NCBI GenBank assembly: GCA_031368215.1
Contig: JANLRD010000140.1
Span: 1 to 23,372 of the forward strand
DNA length: 23,372 nt
DNA from: JANLQX01 sp031368215
Lineage (GTDB): Bacteria; Actinomycetota; Acidimicrobiia; Acidimicrobiales; JANYDT01
Direction: 5' to 3'
Below the pieces are notes generated by a model, which did not search any database, was not told where the DNA came from, and saw only the letters and a program-made list of their open reading frames with translations. Below, one piece after another: positions 6,983-14,640 of this stretch. The number at the start of each line of letters is the position of its first letter. Position 1 is the stretch's first letter. The position numbers and the translations under genes were made by a program.

Positions 6983-7276
6983 GCACAGATCACCATCCGA
7001 GCCGACGACGAGCTCATCGACCGTGTCAAGCGCTCCGCGGCCGGTGTCGGTAGGTCGATGAACGAGTACGTGACCTCCGTTCTTGATGCCGCGACTGACC
7101 CGAACCTCGCCGGTACGTCTGCCGAACGGCTTCGTGAACGCCTGCAGATCGCCGGTCTGCTGACCACGCCCTCCCGATTGTCAGGCCGCAGACCCTCCGT
7201 CTCGGCCGTTGCTGGTGCCGGGTCGCGGGCCGCCGCCGGGCGGCTGGTGAGCGACTTCGTCTCCGACGGCCGGTGA
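6980..7276 (+). CDS. vapB: VapB-type ribbon-helix-helix antitoxin
   Basis: 98 aa. The N-terminal ~45 residues (AQITIRADDELIDRVKRSA, then GRSMNEYVTSVL) have the strand-helix-helix pattern of RHH (CopG/Arc) DNA-binding antitoxins. The C-terminal half is Ala/Arg/Ser rich and probably the flexible segment that wraps the VapC active site. The known role is to neutralise VapC and, as a complex, repress its own promoter; the palindromic operator overlapping its start codon agrees. ATG 6980 is set by the -10 box 6 nt upstream. The stop overlaps the vapC start as GTGA (four bases), so toxin translation is coupled to antitoxin translation. Confidence 0.88.
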   Translation: MAQITIRADDELIDRVKRSAAGVGRSMNEYVTSVLDAATDPNLAGTSAERLRERLQIAGLLTTPSRLSGRRPSVSAVAGAGSRAAAGRLVSDFVSDGR

Positions 7277-7719
7277 GCGTTTTTGCTGATTCATCGGCGC
7301 TTGTGAAGCTCTACGTCGCGGAGTTCGGTCATGAAGCCGTCCGGGCAAGCGCGAGTCCGTTCGTGATCGCCACGCTCGCCCGGGTGGAAGTGCCCGCGGC
7401 GTTGTGGGGTAAGTCCCGATCCGGCGAACTATCGGCGTCCGATGCGGCTGTTCTCGTGAGCGCGTTCGAATTTGACTACCACGGCGACCATGAGGCGGAG
7501 TCGGTCTTCGCGGTGATCGCGATTGACGAGCCGATCGTTGTCGCGGCTGCGGGACAGGCTGCACGGCATGGTTTACGCGCGTACGACGCTGTTCAGCTCG
7601 CCTGCGCGATTGCTGCGCGTGCCGCGGACCCATCCGTTCATACCTTCGCCGTCTTCGACCGGAAGCTTCGTGACGCCGCCAGCGCCGAAGGCTTCTCGCT
7701 CCTCGACGGCCGTGACTGA
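7273..7719 (+). CDS. vapC: VapC-type PIN-domain ribonuclease toxin
   Basis: 148 aa, of usual length for VapC. The acidic residues of the PIN active site are visible: D6 in FADSSALVKLY, E39 in LARVEVPAAL, D105 in RAYDAVQLA, and D129 in FAVFDRKL. VapC toxins are Mg2+-dependent endonucleases that cut tRNA or rRNA and stop growth when free of VapB; the RNA target here cannot be read from sequence. It starts with GTG inside the vapB stop. The gene ends tail to tail with the isomerase-like gene; the 11-bp palindrome CTGACGGTCAG (7716-7726) contains both stop codons. Its last six codons repeat those of the 66-aa protein gene upstream. Confidence 0.93.
   Translation: MSVFADSSALVKLYVAEFGHEAVRASASPFVIATLARVEVPAALWGKSRSGELSASDAAVLVSAFEFDYHGDHEAESVFAVIAIDEPIVVAAAGQAARHGLRAYDAVQLACAIAARAADPSVHTFAVFDRKLRDAASAEGFSLLDGRD
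7694..7712 (+). repeat. 19-bp repeat bracketing vapBC, right copy
   Basis: This is the partner of 6836-6854 (18/19 identical). It covers the codons for SLLDGR at the VapC C-terminus. The offset between copies is 858 bp. Confidence 0.55.
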
Positions 7720-7722
7720 CGG

Positions 7723-8472
7723 TCAGGTGCCGCCGAGCGTACCGATCGCGGCGATCACCTCGGGCGAACCGAAGCGTTGGAATCGTTCGTCGTCGACCAG
7801 ATCACGCCGACCCCACAGGCCGAGGAACAGGTCGCTTGCCGTTCCCCGGAGTGCCGCATCGCCCTTGCCGTGAGCGTGGGAGACGGCGATCACGCCGTCG
7901 TCGACGTTGATCATCCACTCGCCGGGGGTGTCTGTTGCGTGGAGGTGGAGTGACCCACCGAGAGATGCCATCCCCCGAGCGGCGAGCAGACGCTCACGGA
8001 CCATCACGAAGTATTCGTCGACGCCATCGACCGCGAGTTCTGCCGGCACGTGCCAGGTCGAGCCGACGGCGTTTTCGGCGTCCCATCGATGGACGGCGGT
8101 CTCATGGGCCTGGCGACGGAACCAGAAGTAGGCGCGCTTGGGTTCGTTGAGGAAGTTCCATGCCTCGGAGCCCGGGTCGCGACCGGCGAGAATCGCGTCG
8201 AGTTCGGCGGCGCCACGGCGCACATAGTCGGGTACGGCGTCGGACTCGCGCGGTGGCTTCTCCAGCGAGTCGGGGTCGGGGAACCCTTGCAGCGAATTCG
8301 TAAGCACACTGATGGCCATGCGGTAGACCCGTGCAGTGTGTCCGGCAAGCCGCGCCACGTCCCATCCCGGACAGGTCGGCACCGCGACGGCGCCGTCGGA
8401 CTCGACGAGTGCGGCGAGCCGTTCGGCATCGGTGGCGATCGCCGCCCGCATGGAGTCGACAAGGGCAGTCAT
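7723..8472 (-). CDS. Maleylpyruvate isomerase-family, mycothiol-dependent enzyme
   Basis: 249 aa with the DinB/MDMPI fold. An N-terminal CPGWDVARLAGHTARVYRM matches the family's CPGW...H motif (H45), and RRQAHETAVHRWDAE supplies E124 and H128; H/E/H is the usual metal site. The C-terminal ~90 residues (LHLHATDTPGEW onwards) form the extra alpha/beta domain seen in actinobacterial MDMPI-like proteins. Members use mycothiol for isomerisation or thiol transfer; substrate here is unknown. ATG 8472 overlaps the epoxide hydrolase stop as ATGA, so it is translated in tandem. Pairing with an epoxide hydrolase suggests handling of a reactive intermediate. The large upstream open frame reaching 8835 is only overlap with the hydrolase gene. 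Confidence 0.88.
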   Translation of the reverse strand: MTALVDSMRAAIATDAERLAALVESDGAVAVPTCPGWDVARLAGHTARVYRMAISVLTNSLQGFPDPDSLEKPPRESDAVPDYVRRGAAELDAILAGRDPGSEAWNFLNEPKRAYFWFRRQAHETAVHRWDAENAVGSTWHVPAELAVDGVDEYFVMVRERLLAARGMASLGGSLHLHATDTPGEWMINVDDGVIAVSHAHGKGDAALRGTASDLFLGLWGRRDLVDDERFQRFGSPEVIAAIGTLGGT

Positions 8473-9617
8473 GACCGTACCGTCGCGAAGAACGTGCGGA
8501 TGTCGCCGAGAAGATCGTCGGGTCGCTCCATCGCGGCGAAGTGGCCGCCGACGTCGAAAACACTCCAGTGCCGGACGTCGTAGCGGGCTGCCGCCCACGA
8601 TCGAGGGGCCCGGTAGATCTCCTTCGGAAACACCGCGCAGCCCGTCGGAACGGAGGACGTGGGATAGCCGGCGCGTCGCCCCGGGCCCAGCGACTCGTAG
8701 TACAGGCGCATCGAGGATCCGATGGTGTTGGTGATCCAGTAGATGGTGAGGTTCGTGCACAGCTGGTCCATCGTGAACACCGAGAACGGATCGCCGTTGC
8801 AGTCGGCCCACTGGCGGAACTTCTCGAGGATCCACCCGGCCAGGCCGGCGGGGGAGTCGGTGAGTCCGTAGGACAGGGACTGGGGGCGGGTGCCCTGGAT
8901 CTGCTCGTAGCCGGTCTCATGGGTCCGGAAGGTCGCCATGTCGGCAACCGCAGCGAGTTCCTGCTCGTTCAGTCCCGTCATGGCGTCGGTGCCCGGCGGC
9001 GGAGATGCGATGATCATGTTGAGGTGCATTCCGATGATCGCGTCGCCATGATGTGCGGCGATCTGCGATGAGATGATCGAACCCCAGTCGCCACCCTGCA
9101 ACCCGTAGCGCTCGTAACCGAGCTCTCGCATCAGCGCGTGGATCGCGTCGCCGCAACGCTTCGCGTCCCAGCCCGGGTCGCTCGTGGTTCCGGAGAACCC
9201 GTAGCCGGGGATCGACGGGCACACGACGTGGAAGGCGTCGTCGGCGCTTGCCCCGTGTGCAGTCGGGTTCGTAAGCGGACGTACGATGTGTTCGAACTCG
9301 GCGAATGAACCAGGCCAGCCGTGGATCAGGCACAGCGGGGTGGCCGACTCGTGCGGCGACCTCGCGTGGAGTGCGTGGACGCCGGTTCCGTCGATCGTGG
9401 AGCGCACGTGTCCGAACGCGTTCAGGCGCGCCTCGGCCGCCCGCCAGTCGAATTCGTCGCGCCAGTAGGTGCACAGACGTTGGACCGAGGCGAGTTCGAT
9501 CCCGTAGTCGGCGATGTTGTGGGGCGCGGCGTCGGGCCAGCGGGTGCGGGCGAGCCGATCGGAGAGATCGACGAGCGCACTTTCGGCGACGTCGATGCGG
9601 AACGGTTCGGGAGGCAT
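8469..9617 (-). CDS. Epoxide hydrolase (EHN-domain alpha/beta hydrolase)
   Basis: 382 aa, of normal length for microsomal-type bacterial epoxide hydrolases. The N-terminal EHN domain (FRIDVAESALVDLSDRLARTRWP) precedes the core with oxyanion motif HGWPG (99-103), nucleophile GGDWGS (D177) and C-terminal GGHFAAMERPDDL carrying the catalytic His. This chemistry opens epoxides to diols through an Asp ester. Juvenile-hormone or limonene-type specificity cannot be inferred. ATG 9617 is 13 nt after the stop of the LLM oxidoreductase, with no obvious ribosome binding site, and its stop overlaps the next gene's ATG. It therefore sits in the middle of a three-gene tail of the catabolic cluster. Confidence 0.93.
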   Translation of the reverse strand: MPPEPFRIDVAESALVDLSDRLARTRWPDAAPHNIADYGIELASVQRLCTYWRDEFDWRAAEARLNAFGHVRSTIDGTGVHALHARSPHESATPLCLIHGWPGSFAEFEHIVRPLTNPTAHGASADDAFHVVCPSIPGYGFSGTTSDPGWDAKRCGDAIHALMRELGYERYGLQGGDWGSIISSQIAAHHGDAIIGMHLNMIIASPPPGTDAMTGLNEQELAAVADMATFRTHETGYEQIQGTRPQSLSYGLTDSPAGLAGWILEKFRQWADCNGDPFSVFTMDQLCTNLTIYWITNTIGSSMRLYYESLGPGRRAGYPTSSVPTGCAVFPKEIYRAPRSWAAARYDVRHWSVFDVGGHFAAMERPDDLLGDIRTFFATVRS

Positions 9618-9630
9618 GGCGAGCGGCCGA

Positions 9631-10668
9631 TCAGCGACGCACGATGTCGGCCATCGCCCGCAGCAGCTTCGGGGGACCTGACAACAGCAGGGTCGTGATG
9701 CACGACTCCTCCCACGCGCCGAGGTCGTCGCGGATCTTGTCGGCGGGACCGATCAGCGCGACCTGTTCGCACAGCGATGTGGGAACGGACGCAATAGCAG
9801 CGCGCTTATCACCGGCGAGGTAGAGGTCCTGCACCTTCACGGCGACGTCTTCATAGCCCATCCGGGCGAACACATCGAAGTGGAAGTTCTGTCCGCGTGC
9901 TCCCATGCCGCCCATGTAGAGCGCAAGGAACGGGCGGATCTGATCGGCAGCGCGCTCGACATCGTCGTCGATGATCGACGTGACGACCGCCGCGGCCTCG
10001 AATGTCTCCGCCGTGTGGCGGGCGCCGGGTCGGGCGAAGCCCTCGGCCAGGGCCTTGCGGTACCACTCGTCATGGGACGGCGCATAGAACAAGGGCAGCC
10101 ATCCGTCGCAGATCTCGGCGGCGAGCGCGATGTTCTTCGGGCCTTCGGCACCGAGGTAGATCGGGATGTCCGAGCGCAGAGGATGCACCGTGGGCTTGAG
10201 GGCCTTGCCGAGGCCGGCACCCCCTTGGTAGGGGAGTTGGTAGTGCTTGCCGTCGATAGCCACTGGCGCCTCGCGGGCCCAGACCTGGCGGAGAACGTCG
10301 ACGTATTCGCGGGTCCGCTCCAACGGTCTCGGGTAGGGCTGGCCGTACCAACCCTCGACGACCTGCGGACCGCTGGCGCCGATACCGAGGATCACCCGTC
10401 CACCGCTGAGATGATCAAGCGTGAGCGCAGCCATCGCTGCAGCCGTGGGTGTGCGGGCCGACATCTGGATGATGCTGGTGCCGAGCTTCAGCGTCTTGGT
10501 CGCCGCGCCCCACCACGCCAGAGGGGTGAGCGCGTCGGAGCCGTAGGCCTCGGCCGTCCACATCGATTCGAAGCCGAGCTCCTCGGCCGTGCGGATCTGC
10601 TCTTCGATGCCCGCGGGCGGGCCCGAACTCCAGTAGCCGGTGCCGAGTCCAAGTTTGAGTTGACGCAT
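9631..10668 (-). CDS. LLM-class F420-dependent oxidoreductase
   Basis: 345-aa luciferase-like monooxygenase fold (TIM barrel). Typical motifs are KLGLGTGYW at the N-terminus, AEELGFESMWTAEAYG, LGTSIIQMSARTPTAAAMAALTLDHLSGGR and GIGASGPQVVEGWYG, which match the mycobacterial F420-dependent group rather than bacterial luciferase. The role would be hydride transfer between F420 and an unknown substrate such as an alcohol, enone or xenobiotic. ATG 10668 is chosen because TAACTT lies 7 nt upstream; a TTG three codons earlier is less likely. The epoxide hydrolase follows after 13 nt, suggesting coordinated expression. The 225-nt space upstream carries repeated CTGGGATG elements that may regulate it. 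Confidence 0.92.
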   Translation of the reverse strand: MRQLKLGLGTGYWSSGPPAGIEEQIRTAEELGFESMWTAEAYGSDALTPLAWWGAATKTLKLGTSIIQMSARTPTAAAMAALTLDHLSGGRVILGIGASGPQVVEGWYGQPYPRPLERTREYVDVLRQVWAREAPVAIDGKHYQLPYQGGAGLGKALKPTVHPLRSDIPIYLGAEGPKNIALAAEICDGWLPLFYAPSHDEWYRKALAEGFARPGARHTAETFEAAAVVTSIIDDDVERAADQIRPFLALYMGGMGARGQNFHFDVFARMGYEDVAVKVQDLYLAGDKRAAIASVPTSLCEQVALIGPADKIRDDLGAWEESCITTLLLSGPPKLLRAMADIVRR

Positions 10669-10675
10669 GCACGCC

Positions 10676-10681
10676 AAGTTA
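10676..10681 (-). promoter_or_regulatory. Candidate -10 box, leaderless start of the LLM/EH/MDMPI unit
   Basis: Minus-strand TAACTT is followed by GGCGTGC and the ATG at 10668 (7-nt spacing). No clear -35 box was found. Confidence 0.4.
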
Positions 10682-10732
10682 CGACGGCTCTGGCCTTCGG
10701 AGGTAACCCCGTCGACGACACCGTTCCGGGTT

Positions 10733-10832
10733 CATCCCAGATCAACGCAAGCGGCATCCCGCATGCCCCGAAAATTGTCCGAAATCGTAGATTCGGGGTG
10801 TTCTGGGATGCTGCGGACGTCTGTCTGGGATG
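10733..10832. repeat. Nested inverted and direct repeats between two LLM genes
   Basis: CATCCCAG at 10733-10740 is the inverse of CTGGGATG at 10803-10810 and again at 10825-10832 (22 bp apart, two helical turns); CATCCC recurs at 10755-10760. Between them CCCCGAA (10766-10772) pairs with TTCGGGG (10792-10798), and a tighter stem can form between CCGAAATC and GATTCGG around GTA. This could be a regulator binding site, a terminator for the upstream LLM gene, or both. The rest of 10669-10893 shows nothing else. Confidence 0.55.
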
Positions 10833-10893
10833 TTCTCAGCGCTCCCCGTGATCTGGATGGCGCAAGGTCCGAGGCCGCCTGGATCCCTGGTTC

Positions 10894-11958
10894 TCAGCTG
10901 AAGGTGAGCTGGGCGTGGTCGAGGCGGGGAAGCACATACTTGGCGAAGAGGTCACGTTCGGCGATGTGCGGGTATCCCGAGAGGATGAACGCCTCGATGC
11001 CCATGGACTCGTAGCGTTGGAGCTTGGCCAGCACCTGGTCGGGGTCGCCGACGATGGCCGCACCGCAGCCGGACCGGGCCCGGGCGATGCCGGTCCAGAG
11101 GTTCTCCTCGACGTAGCCGTCGTTGGCCAGGGCGGCGTCACGCAACTCGGCCTGTCGGCGAACGCCGGTCGACTGGGTGTCGAGCGACTTCGCCCGGATC
11201 GCCTCTCCCGTGGCCGCGTCAAGACGTGAGAGGAGCCGATCGGCCGCCGCGCGTGCCTCTGACTCGGTCTCCCGAACGATGACGTGGACGCGGTAACCGA
11301 ATCGGAGCGTGCGTCCGTGGGCCTTGGCCCGGGCCGACATGTCGCTGATGATCCCGGCCACCGTCGGCTCGGTGTCGGGCCACATAAGGTAGACGTCGGC
11401 GCCCTTGGCGGCGCACTCCCTGGCCTCGTCCGAAAGCCCGCCGAAGTACAGGGGCGGACAAACCCCGCGGACGGGCTGGATCCGTGGTGCCGGGATCGTG
11501 AGGTCGAAGAACTCTCCGTGGAAGTCGAGGGCCCGGCCGGAGAGGACGGTGCGGAGGATCTCGATGATCTCCGTAGTCCGGCGGTACCGGGGCGCGCTCG
11601 CCAGCGGGGAGCCCGGAAGGTCAGACGAGATGATGTTCACGGCCAGACGTCCACCGAGCATGCGATCGAGCGTGGCGACCTGGCGGGCGAGCTGCGGTGG
11701 CCACAGCTCGCCGCAGCGTACGGCAAGTAGCAAGCGCATAGTGGAGAGCATCGGGGCGATTCCGGCAGCGAAGGCGGTGGCGTCGATGCCGAGCTCGTAA
11801 CCCGAAGGAAGGAGCACGTTGTCGAAGCCGGCCACTTCGGCGCCGAGCACGATGTCGGAGCAGTGCTCCCACGAACTGCGCAACGACTCGTCCGGAACGC
11901 CGAGGAACTCGTAGTCGTCGTCACAGAGAGCGGAGAACCAGGCGACCTCACTGGGCAT
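10894..11958 (-). CDS. SsuD-like LLM flavin-dependent monooxygenase
   Basis: 354-aa luciferase-like TIM-barrel protein. Features such as EVAGFDNVLLPSGY, MRLLLAVRCGELWPPQLARQVATLDRMLGGRLAVNI, and PPLYFGGLSDEARECAAKGADVY are those of alkanesulfonate monooxygenases and related FMNH2-dependent enzymes. The reaction is likely oxidative C-S or C-N cleavage, or Baeyer-Villiger-like oxidation; the substrate is unknown. ATG 11958 has a strong ribosome binding site GGGGAG with 6-nt spacing. A longer frame back to 12006 is open but lacks support. The 5' end is partly duplicated 55 bp upstream, creating an overlapping small ORF. It lies downstream of the aldo/keto reductase on the same strand with a 96-nt gap. 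Confidence 0.9.
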   Translation of the reverse strand: MPSEVAWFSALCDDDYEFLGVPDESLRSSWEHCSDIVLGAEVAGFDNVLLPSGYELGIDATAFAAGIAPMLSTMRLLLAVRCGELWPPQLARQVATLDRMLGGRLAVNIISSDLPGSPLASAPRYRRTTEIIEILRTVLSGRALDFHGEFFDLTIPAPRIQPVRGVCPPLYFGGLSDEARECAAKGADVYLMWPDTEPTVAGIISDMSARAKAHGRTLRFGYRVHVIVRETESEARAAADRLLSRLDAATGEAIRAKSLDTQSTGVRRQAELRDAALANDGYVEENLWTGIARARSGCGAAIVGDPDQVLAKLQRYESMGIEAFILSGYPHIAERDLFAKYVLPRLDHAQLTFS

Positions 11959-12014
11959 GACGGGCTCCCCGGCGATCGAGCAGAGCGGAGAACCGGGCGA
12001 CTTCACTGGGCATG
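11927..12014 (-). repeat. Duplicated 5' end of the SsuD-like gene (two 33-bp copies, 55 bp apart)
   Basis: The segment 11927-11959 recurs at 11982-12014 with 31/33 identity. Both copies encode the same start on the minus strand (MPSEVA, then W or R, then FSAL). The 55-bp offset is not a multiple of three, so the upstream copy is out of frame with the gene. Confidence 0.85.
11948..12013 (-). CDS. Possible 21-codon leader ORF overlapping the LLM start
   Basis: The ORF begins at the duplicated start codon 12013, with GAGG 5 nt upstream, reads MPSEVARFSALLDRRGARHA plus Q and stops at TGA 11950-11948, overlapping the main ATG (11958) by 11 bases (ATGCCCAGTGA). It may be a functionless by-product of the tandem duplication, or a leader whose translation feeds ribosomes to the main start. 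Confidence 0.35.
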   Translation of the reverse strand: MPSEVARFSALLDRRGARHAQ

Positions 12015-12054
12015 GGAACCTCGGGTTGGTCGGATATGGCGAGGGCGGCCGCCG

Positions 12055-12969
12055 TCATGGGAGATGCCTCCCGGCGGCGGCGATGAGGCGGTAGCAGTCG
12101 TCCTTGGCCAGCGCGACGTCCGCGGCGCTGGCGGACTCGATGATTCGCTCAGGTTTCCCCGTGCCGATGATCGGGATCACTTTGGCGGGATGGGCGAGCA
12201 CGAAAGCGAGCGCGATCTGGCTACGAGTGGCGTCGTGCGTGCGAGCCAGCTCGTCCAGGAGCGCTCGCACCGCAGTCGTGGTGGGGCCGGCCGGCTCGTC
12301 CGACACCAGAGTGCCACCCCCGAGCGGGCTCCAGGCCAGGGGCGTGAGTCCGAGCTGCATCGCCTGGTCGAGTACGCCATCGTCGATCGGGTCGAGATGG
12401 GTAACGGAGAATTCGGGCTGGACGGTCTGCAGCGGCATATCGTCGGGAAGATATGCGCGCAGAGCAGACACTTGGGCGGCGGTGTAGTTCGACACGCCGA
12501 TGTGGCGAACCTTCCCCGCACGCACCAGTGCGGCGAGCGCTCCAGCAGTTTCCGCCGGGTGGGCCAGCAGGTCGGGACGGTGGATCTGATAGAGGTCGAT
12601 CACGTCGGTTCGCAGCCGGGTCAGCGACGCGTCGCAGGCAGCGGCGATGTGCGCGGCCGACGTGTCATAGGGGACGCCCTTCCCGATTCCCCGCTCGAGC
12701 TGGATGCTGCCCTTTGTGGCCAGGACCATGCGGGACCGGAGGCCCGGTGCCGCGGTCAGCACATCGCCCAGCAGTGACTCGGCCGCACCCCACGGGCAGT
12801 CGTTGTCGAGGCCGTAGACGTCGGCGGTGTCGATGAGGGTCATGCCGCAGTCGAGGGCCGTTTCGATGCGGAGGGTCGCGGTCGCGAGATCAGCTCCGCC
12901 GAATCGCCAACATCCGAACGCAATCGCCCCGACGTTGATGCCCGTTGTGCCGAGTGCTCGCTGTTCCAC
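12055..12969 (-). CDS. Aldo/keto reductase
   Basis: 304 aa, standard length for the AKR TIM-barrel family. The catalytic tetrad is visible: D47 and Y52 in LIDTADVYG, K86 in VLATKGSIQ, and H130 in LYQIHRPD. GVSNYTAAQV and IIGTGKPERI correspond to later barrel motifs and the NADPH-binding loop. It reduces an aldehyde or ketone with NADPH; the substrate is unknown. The GTG 12969 start is chosen because EQRALGTTGINVGAI is the normal family N-terminus and TAACCT lies 8 nt upstream. The acyl-CoA ligase stop is 61 nt upstream on the same strand and the SsuD-like gene follows, so it may be cotranscribed or have its own promoter. Confidence 0.92.
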   Translation of the reverse strand: MEQRALGTTGINVGAIAFGCWRFGGADLATATLRIETALDCGMTLIDTADVYGLDNDCPWGAAESLLGDVLTAAPGLRSRMVLATKGSIQLERGIGKGVPYDTSAAHIAAACDASLTRLRTDVIDLYQIHRPDLLAHPAETAGALAALVRAGKVRHIGVSNYTAAQVSALRAYLPDDMPLQTVQPEFSVTHLDPIDDGVLDQAMQLGLTPLAWSPLGGGTLVSDEPAGPTTTAVRALLDELARTHDATRSQIALAFVLAHPAKVIPIIGTGKPERIIESASAADVALAKDDCYRLIAAAGRHLP

Positions 12970-12977
12970 GAGGCGAG

Positions 12978-12983
12978 AGGTTA
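12978..12983 (-). promoter_or_regulatory. Candidate -10 box of the aldo/keto reductase gene
   Basis: Minus-strand TAACCT is followed by eight bases and the GTG at 12969. There is no purine-rich ribosome binding site in those bases, which favours a leaderless start. Confidence 0.3.
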
Positions 12984-13030
12984 CGTCGCAGCGTGGCCGC
13001 GATGCGGTCCGAGGAGATGATCCCGGACGT

Positions 13031-14578
13031 TCAGCCTTCCCGGGCGCGGTGGCGCAGGGCCCGTTTGAGGACCTTGCCGGCGGCGGAGAGGGGCAGCGGT
13101 TCGGTCTGGAAGGTCCACCGCTTCGGCACCTTGTACCCGGCGATGGTGCGCCTCGCGTGCGTGTCGAGTTCGGCGGCGTCGACGGAGCCGGGGGCACAAA
13201 CGATGAACGCGTGGACCACCTCACCCCAGATCGGGTCGGGGGCGCCTACGACGGCGACCTGGATCACGGCCGGGTGGGAACTGATCGCGTTCTCCACCTC
13301 GAGGGAGTACACGTTCTCGGCCCCGGTGACGATCATGTCCTTCACGCGGTCGGCCATGAACAGGAACCCCTGCGGGTCGAGCCATCCGGCATCACCGGTG
13401 CGATACCAGCCGTCAATGATGGCGTTGGCTGTTTCCATCGGCTTGTTCCAGTAGCCCGTCATGATCGATCCGCATCGCACGTAGATCTCGCCGGTTTCGC
13501 CCTCGGGCAGCGGGACACCGCTTTCCGGATCGCGGATGTCGATCAGACACCCGGGCATCGGGCGGCCGACCGACCGCAGGATGTCGCCGCCCCGCCGATG
13601 GTCCTCGGCAAGCAGTCCGGTGACGGTCGCCGCGCATTCGGTCATCCCGTAGGCCTGGAAGAACTCGAGGTGCGGGTAGGCGGACATCCAGCGCTGCAGC
13701 AACTCGGGTGGCATCGGCGCGGCTCCGTACATCGCGAGCTCGAGCGACGCCATCATCGACGGCTCGTACGCCGGATGCTGCATCATCATCGCTAACATCG
13801 TCGGAACGGCTCCGATGGAAGTGATGGCGTGCTCTCGGATTGCCGCATTGACGGCTCCTGCCTCGAACGCCGGGAGCACGACCGTGAGCCCTCCGTGGGG
13901 GAGGAACAGGCCCCACGAGGCGATGCCGCCGACATGGAACATCGGCATGAAGGCGAGGTAGCGCTGTCGGGCGCCGAAGCGTGCACTCATCTGCATGCGG
14001 TAGATCACCAGGCACACAGCGGCCTGGCTCAGGACCACGCCTTTGGGCAGGCCGGTCGTGCCTCCGGTATACATCAGCACGCATGGCGCATCGTCGGCCG
14101 GTTCGGGTGGCAGTCCCGTGGCCGCAGCAAACGCCATCAGATCATCGAGTCGCGCATCGCACGGAGCGTCACCGGCGCCGATGAGCACTACTCGTCGAAG
14201 TAGGGGGACGCGCCGTCGCACATCGTGCACGATCGTGGCGAAGCTTGCGTCGACGAAGAGCACCTCGGTGTCGGAGTCGTTGAGGATGTAGACGAGCTCG
14301 TCCGGCGCAAGCCGGGTGTTGAGTGGATTGAGCACCGCTGCGCCGGCGAGCGCGGCCCGCCACAGTTCGATGTAGACGTGGCTGCCACCGGCAAGGACTC
14401 CGAGCCGGTCACCCGGACCGACGCCCAACTCGGTGATCACGGTGCAAAGCCGCTCGATCCGGTCGAGGTGCTCGGCGTACGTGGCTCGATGGCCGGTCGC
14501 GATGTCGTGCACGGCGGGCTCTTCGGCGTAGATCGACGCGGTGCGCCGGAGCAGACGGCCAAAGTTCAGTTCGCCCAT
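13031..14578 (-). CDS. Acyl-CoA synthetase (AMP-forming, FadD-like)
   Basis: 515 aa, ANL superfamily. Motifs in order: P-loop MYTGGTTGLPKG, PMFHVGG, YGMTECAATV, hinge region GWYRTGDAGWLDPQGFLFMADR, VKDMIVTGAENVYSLEVE, and a C-terminal PLSAAGKVLKR that holds the adenylation Lys. It should convert a carboxylic acid to its CoA thioester through an acyl-AMP; fatty, aromatic or steroid-side-chain acids are all possible. ATG 14578 is 7 nt after CATCAT; ATG 14587 is an equally plausible start three codons earlier. A CCTGT-n5-ACAGG palindrome lies about 75-90 bp upstream of the start. It is the first gene of the six-gene minus-strand cluster and probably activates the pathway substrate. Confidence 0.93.
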   Translation of the reverse strand: MGELNFGRLLRRTASIYAEEPAVHDIATGHRATYAEHLDRIERLCTVITELGVGPGDRLGVLAGGSHVYIELWRAALAGAAVLNPLNTRLAPDELVYILNDSDTEVLFVDASFATIVHDVRRRVPLLRRVVLIGAGDAPCDARLDDLMAFAAATGLPPEPADDAPCVLMYTGGTTGLPKGVVLSQAAVCLVIYRMQMSARFGARQRYLAFMPMFHVGGIASWGLFLPHGGLTVVLPAFEAGAVNAAIREHAITSIGAVPTMLAMMMQHPAYEPSMMASLELAMYGAAPMPPELLQRWMSAYPHLEFFQAYGMTECAATVTGLLAEDHRRGGDILRSVGRPMPGCLIDIRDPESGVPLPEGETGEIYVRCGSIMTGYWNKPMETANAIIDGWYRTGDAGWLDPQGFLFMADRVKDMIVTGAENVYSLEVENAISSHPAVIQVAVVGAPDPIWGEVVHAFIVCAPGSVDAAELDTHARRTIAGYKVPKRWTFQTEPLPLSAAGKVLKRALRHRAREG

Positions 14579-14640
14579 GTTCGCCATGATGGCGCGTGTG
14601 CGAGATCCCTGCCCGGAATCGTGTGCGAGCGATTGACGGG

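Noticed and set aside
7723..8835. Longer N-terminus for the isomerase-like protein (start at 8835)
   Set aside because: The extra 121 codons lie entirely within the epoxide hydrolase gene and lack family similarity; the ATGA overlap at 8472 is the natural start.
9880..10851. Plus-strand open frame of 323 codons opposite the F420-type LLM gene
   Set aside because: It is the antisense shadow of a protein with clear LLM motifs.
12827..13795. Plus-strand open frame of 322 codons opposite the acyl-CoA ligase and reductase
   Set aside because: It spans the ends of two well-supported minus-strand genes and shows no motifs.
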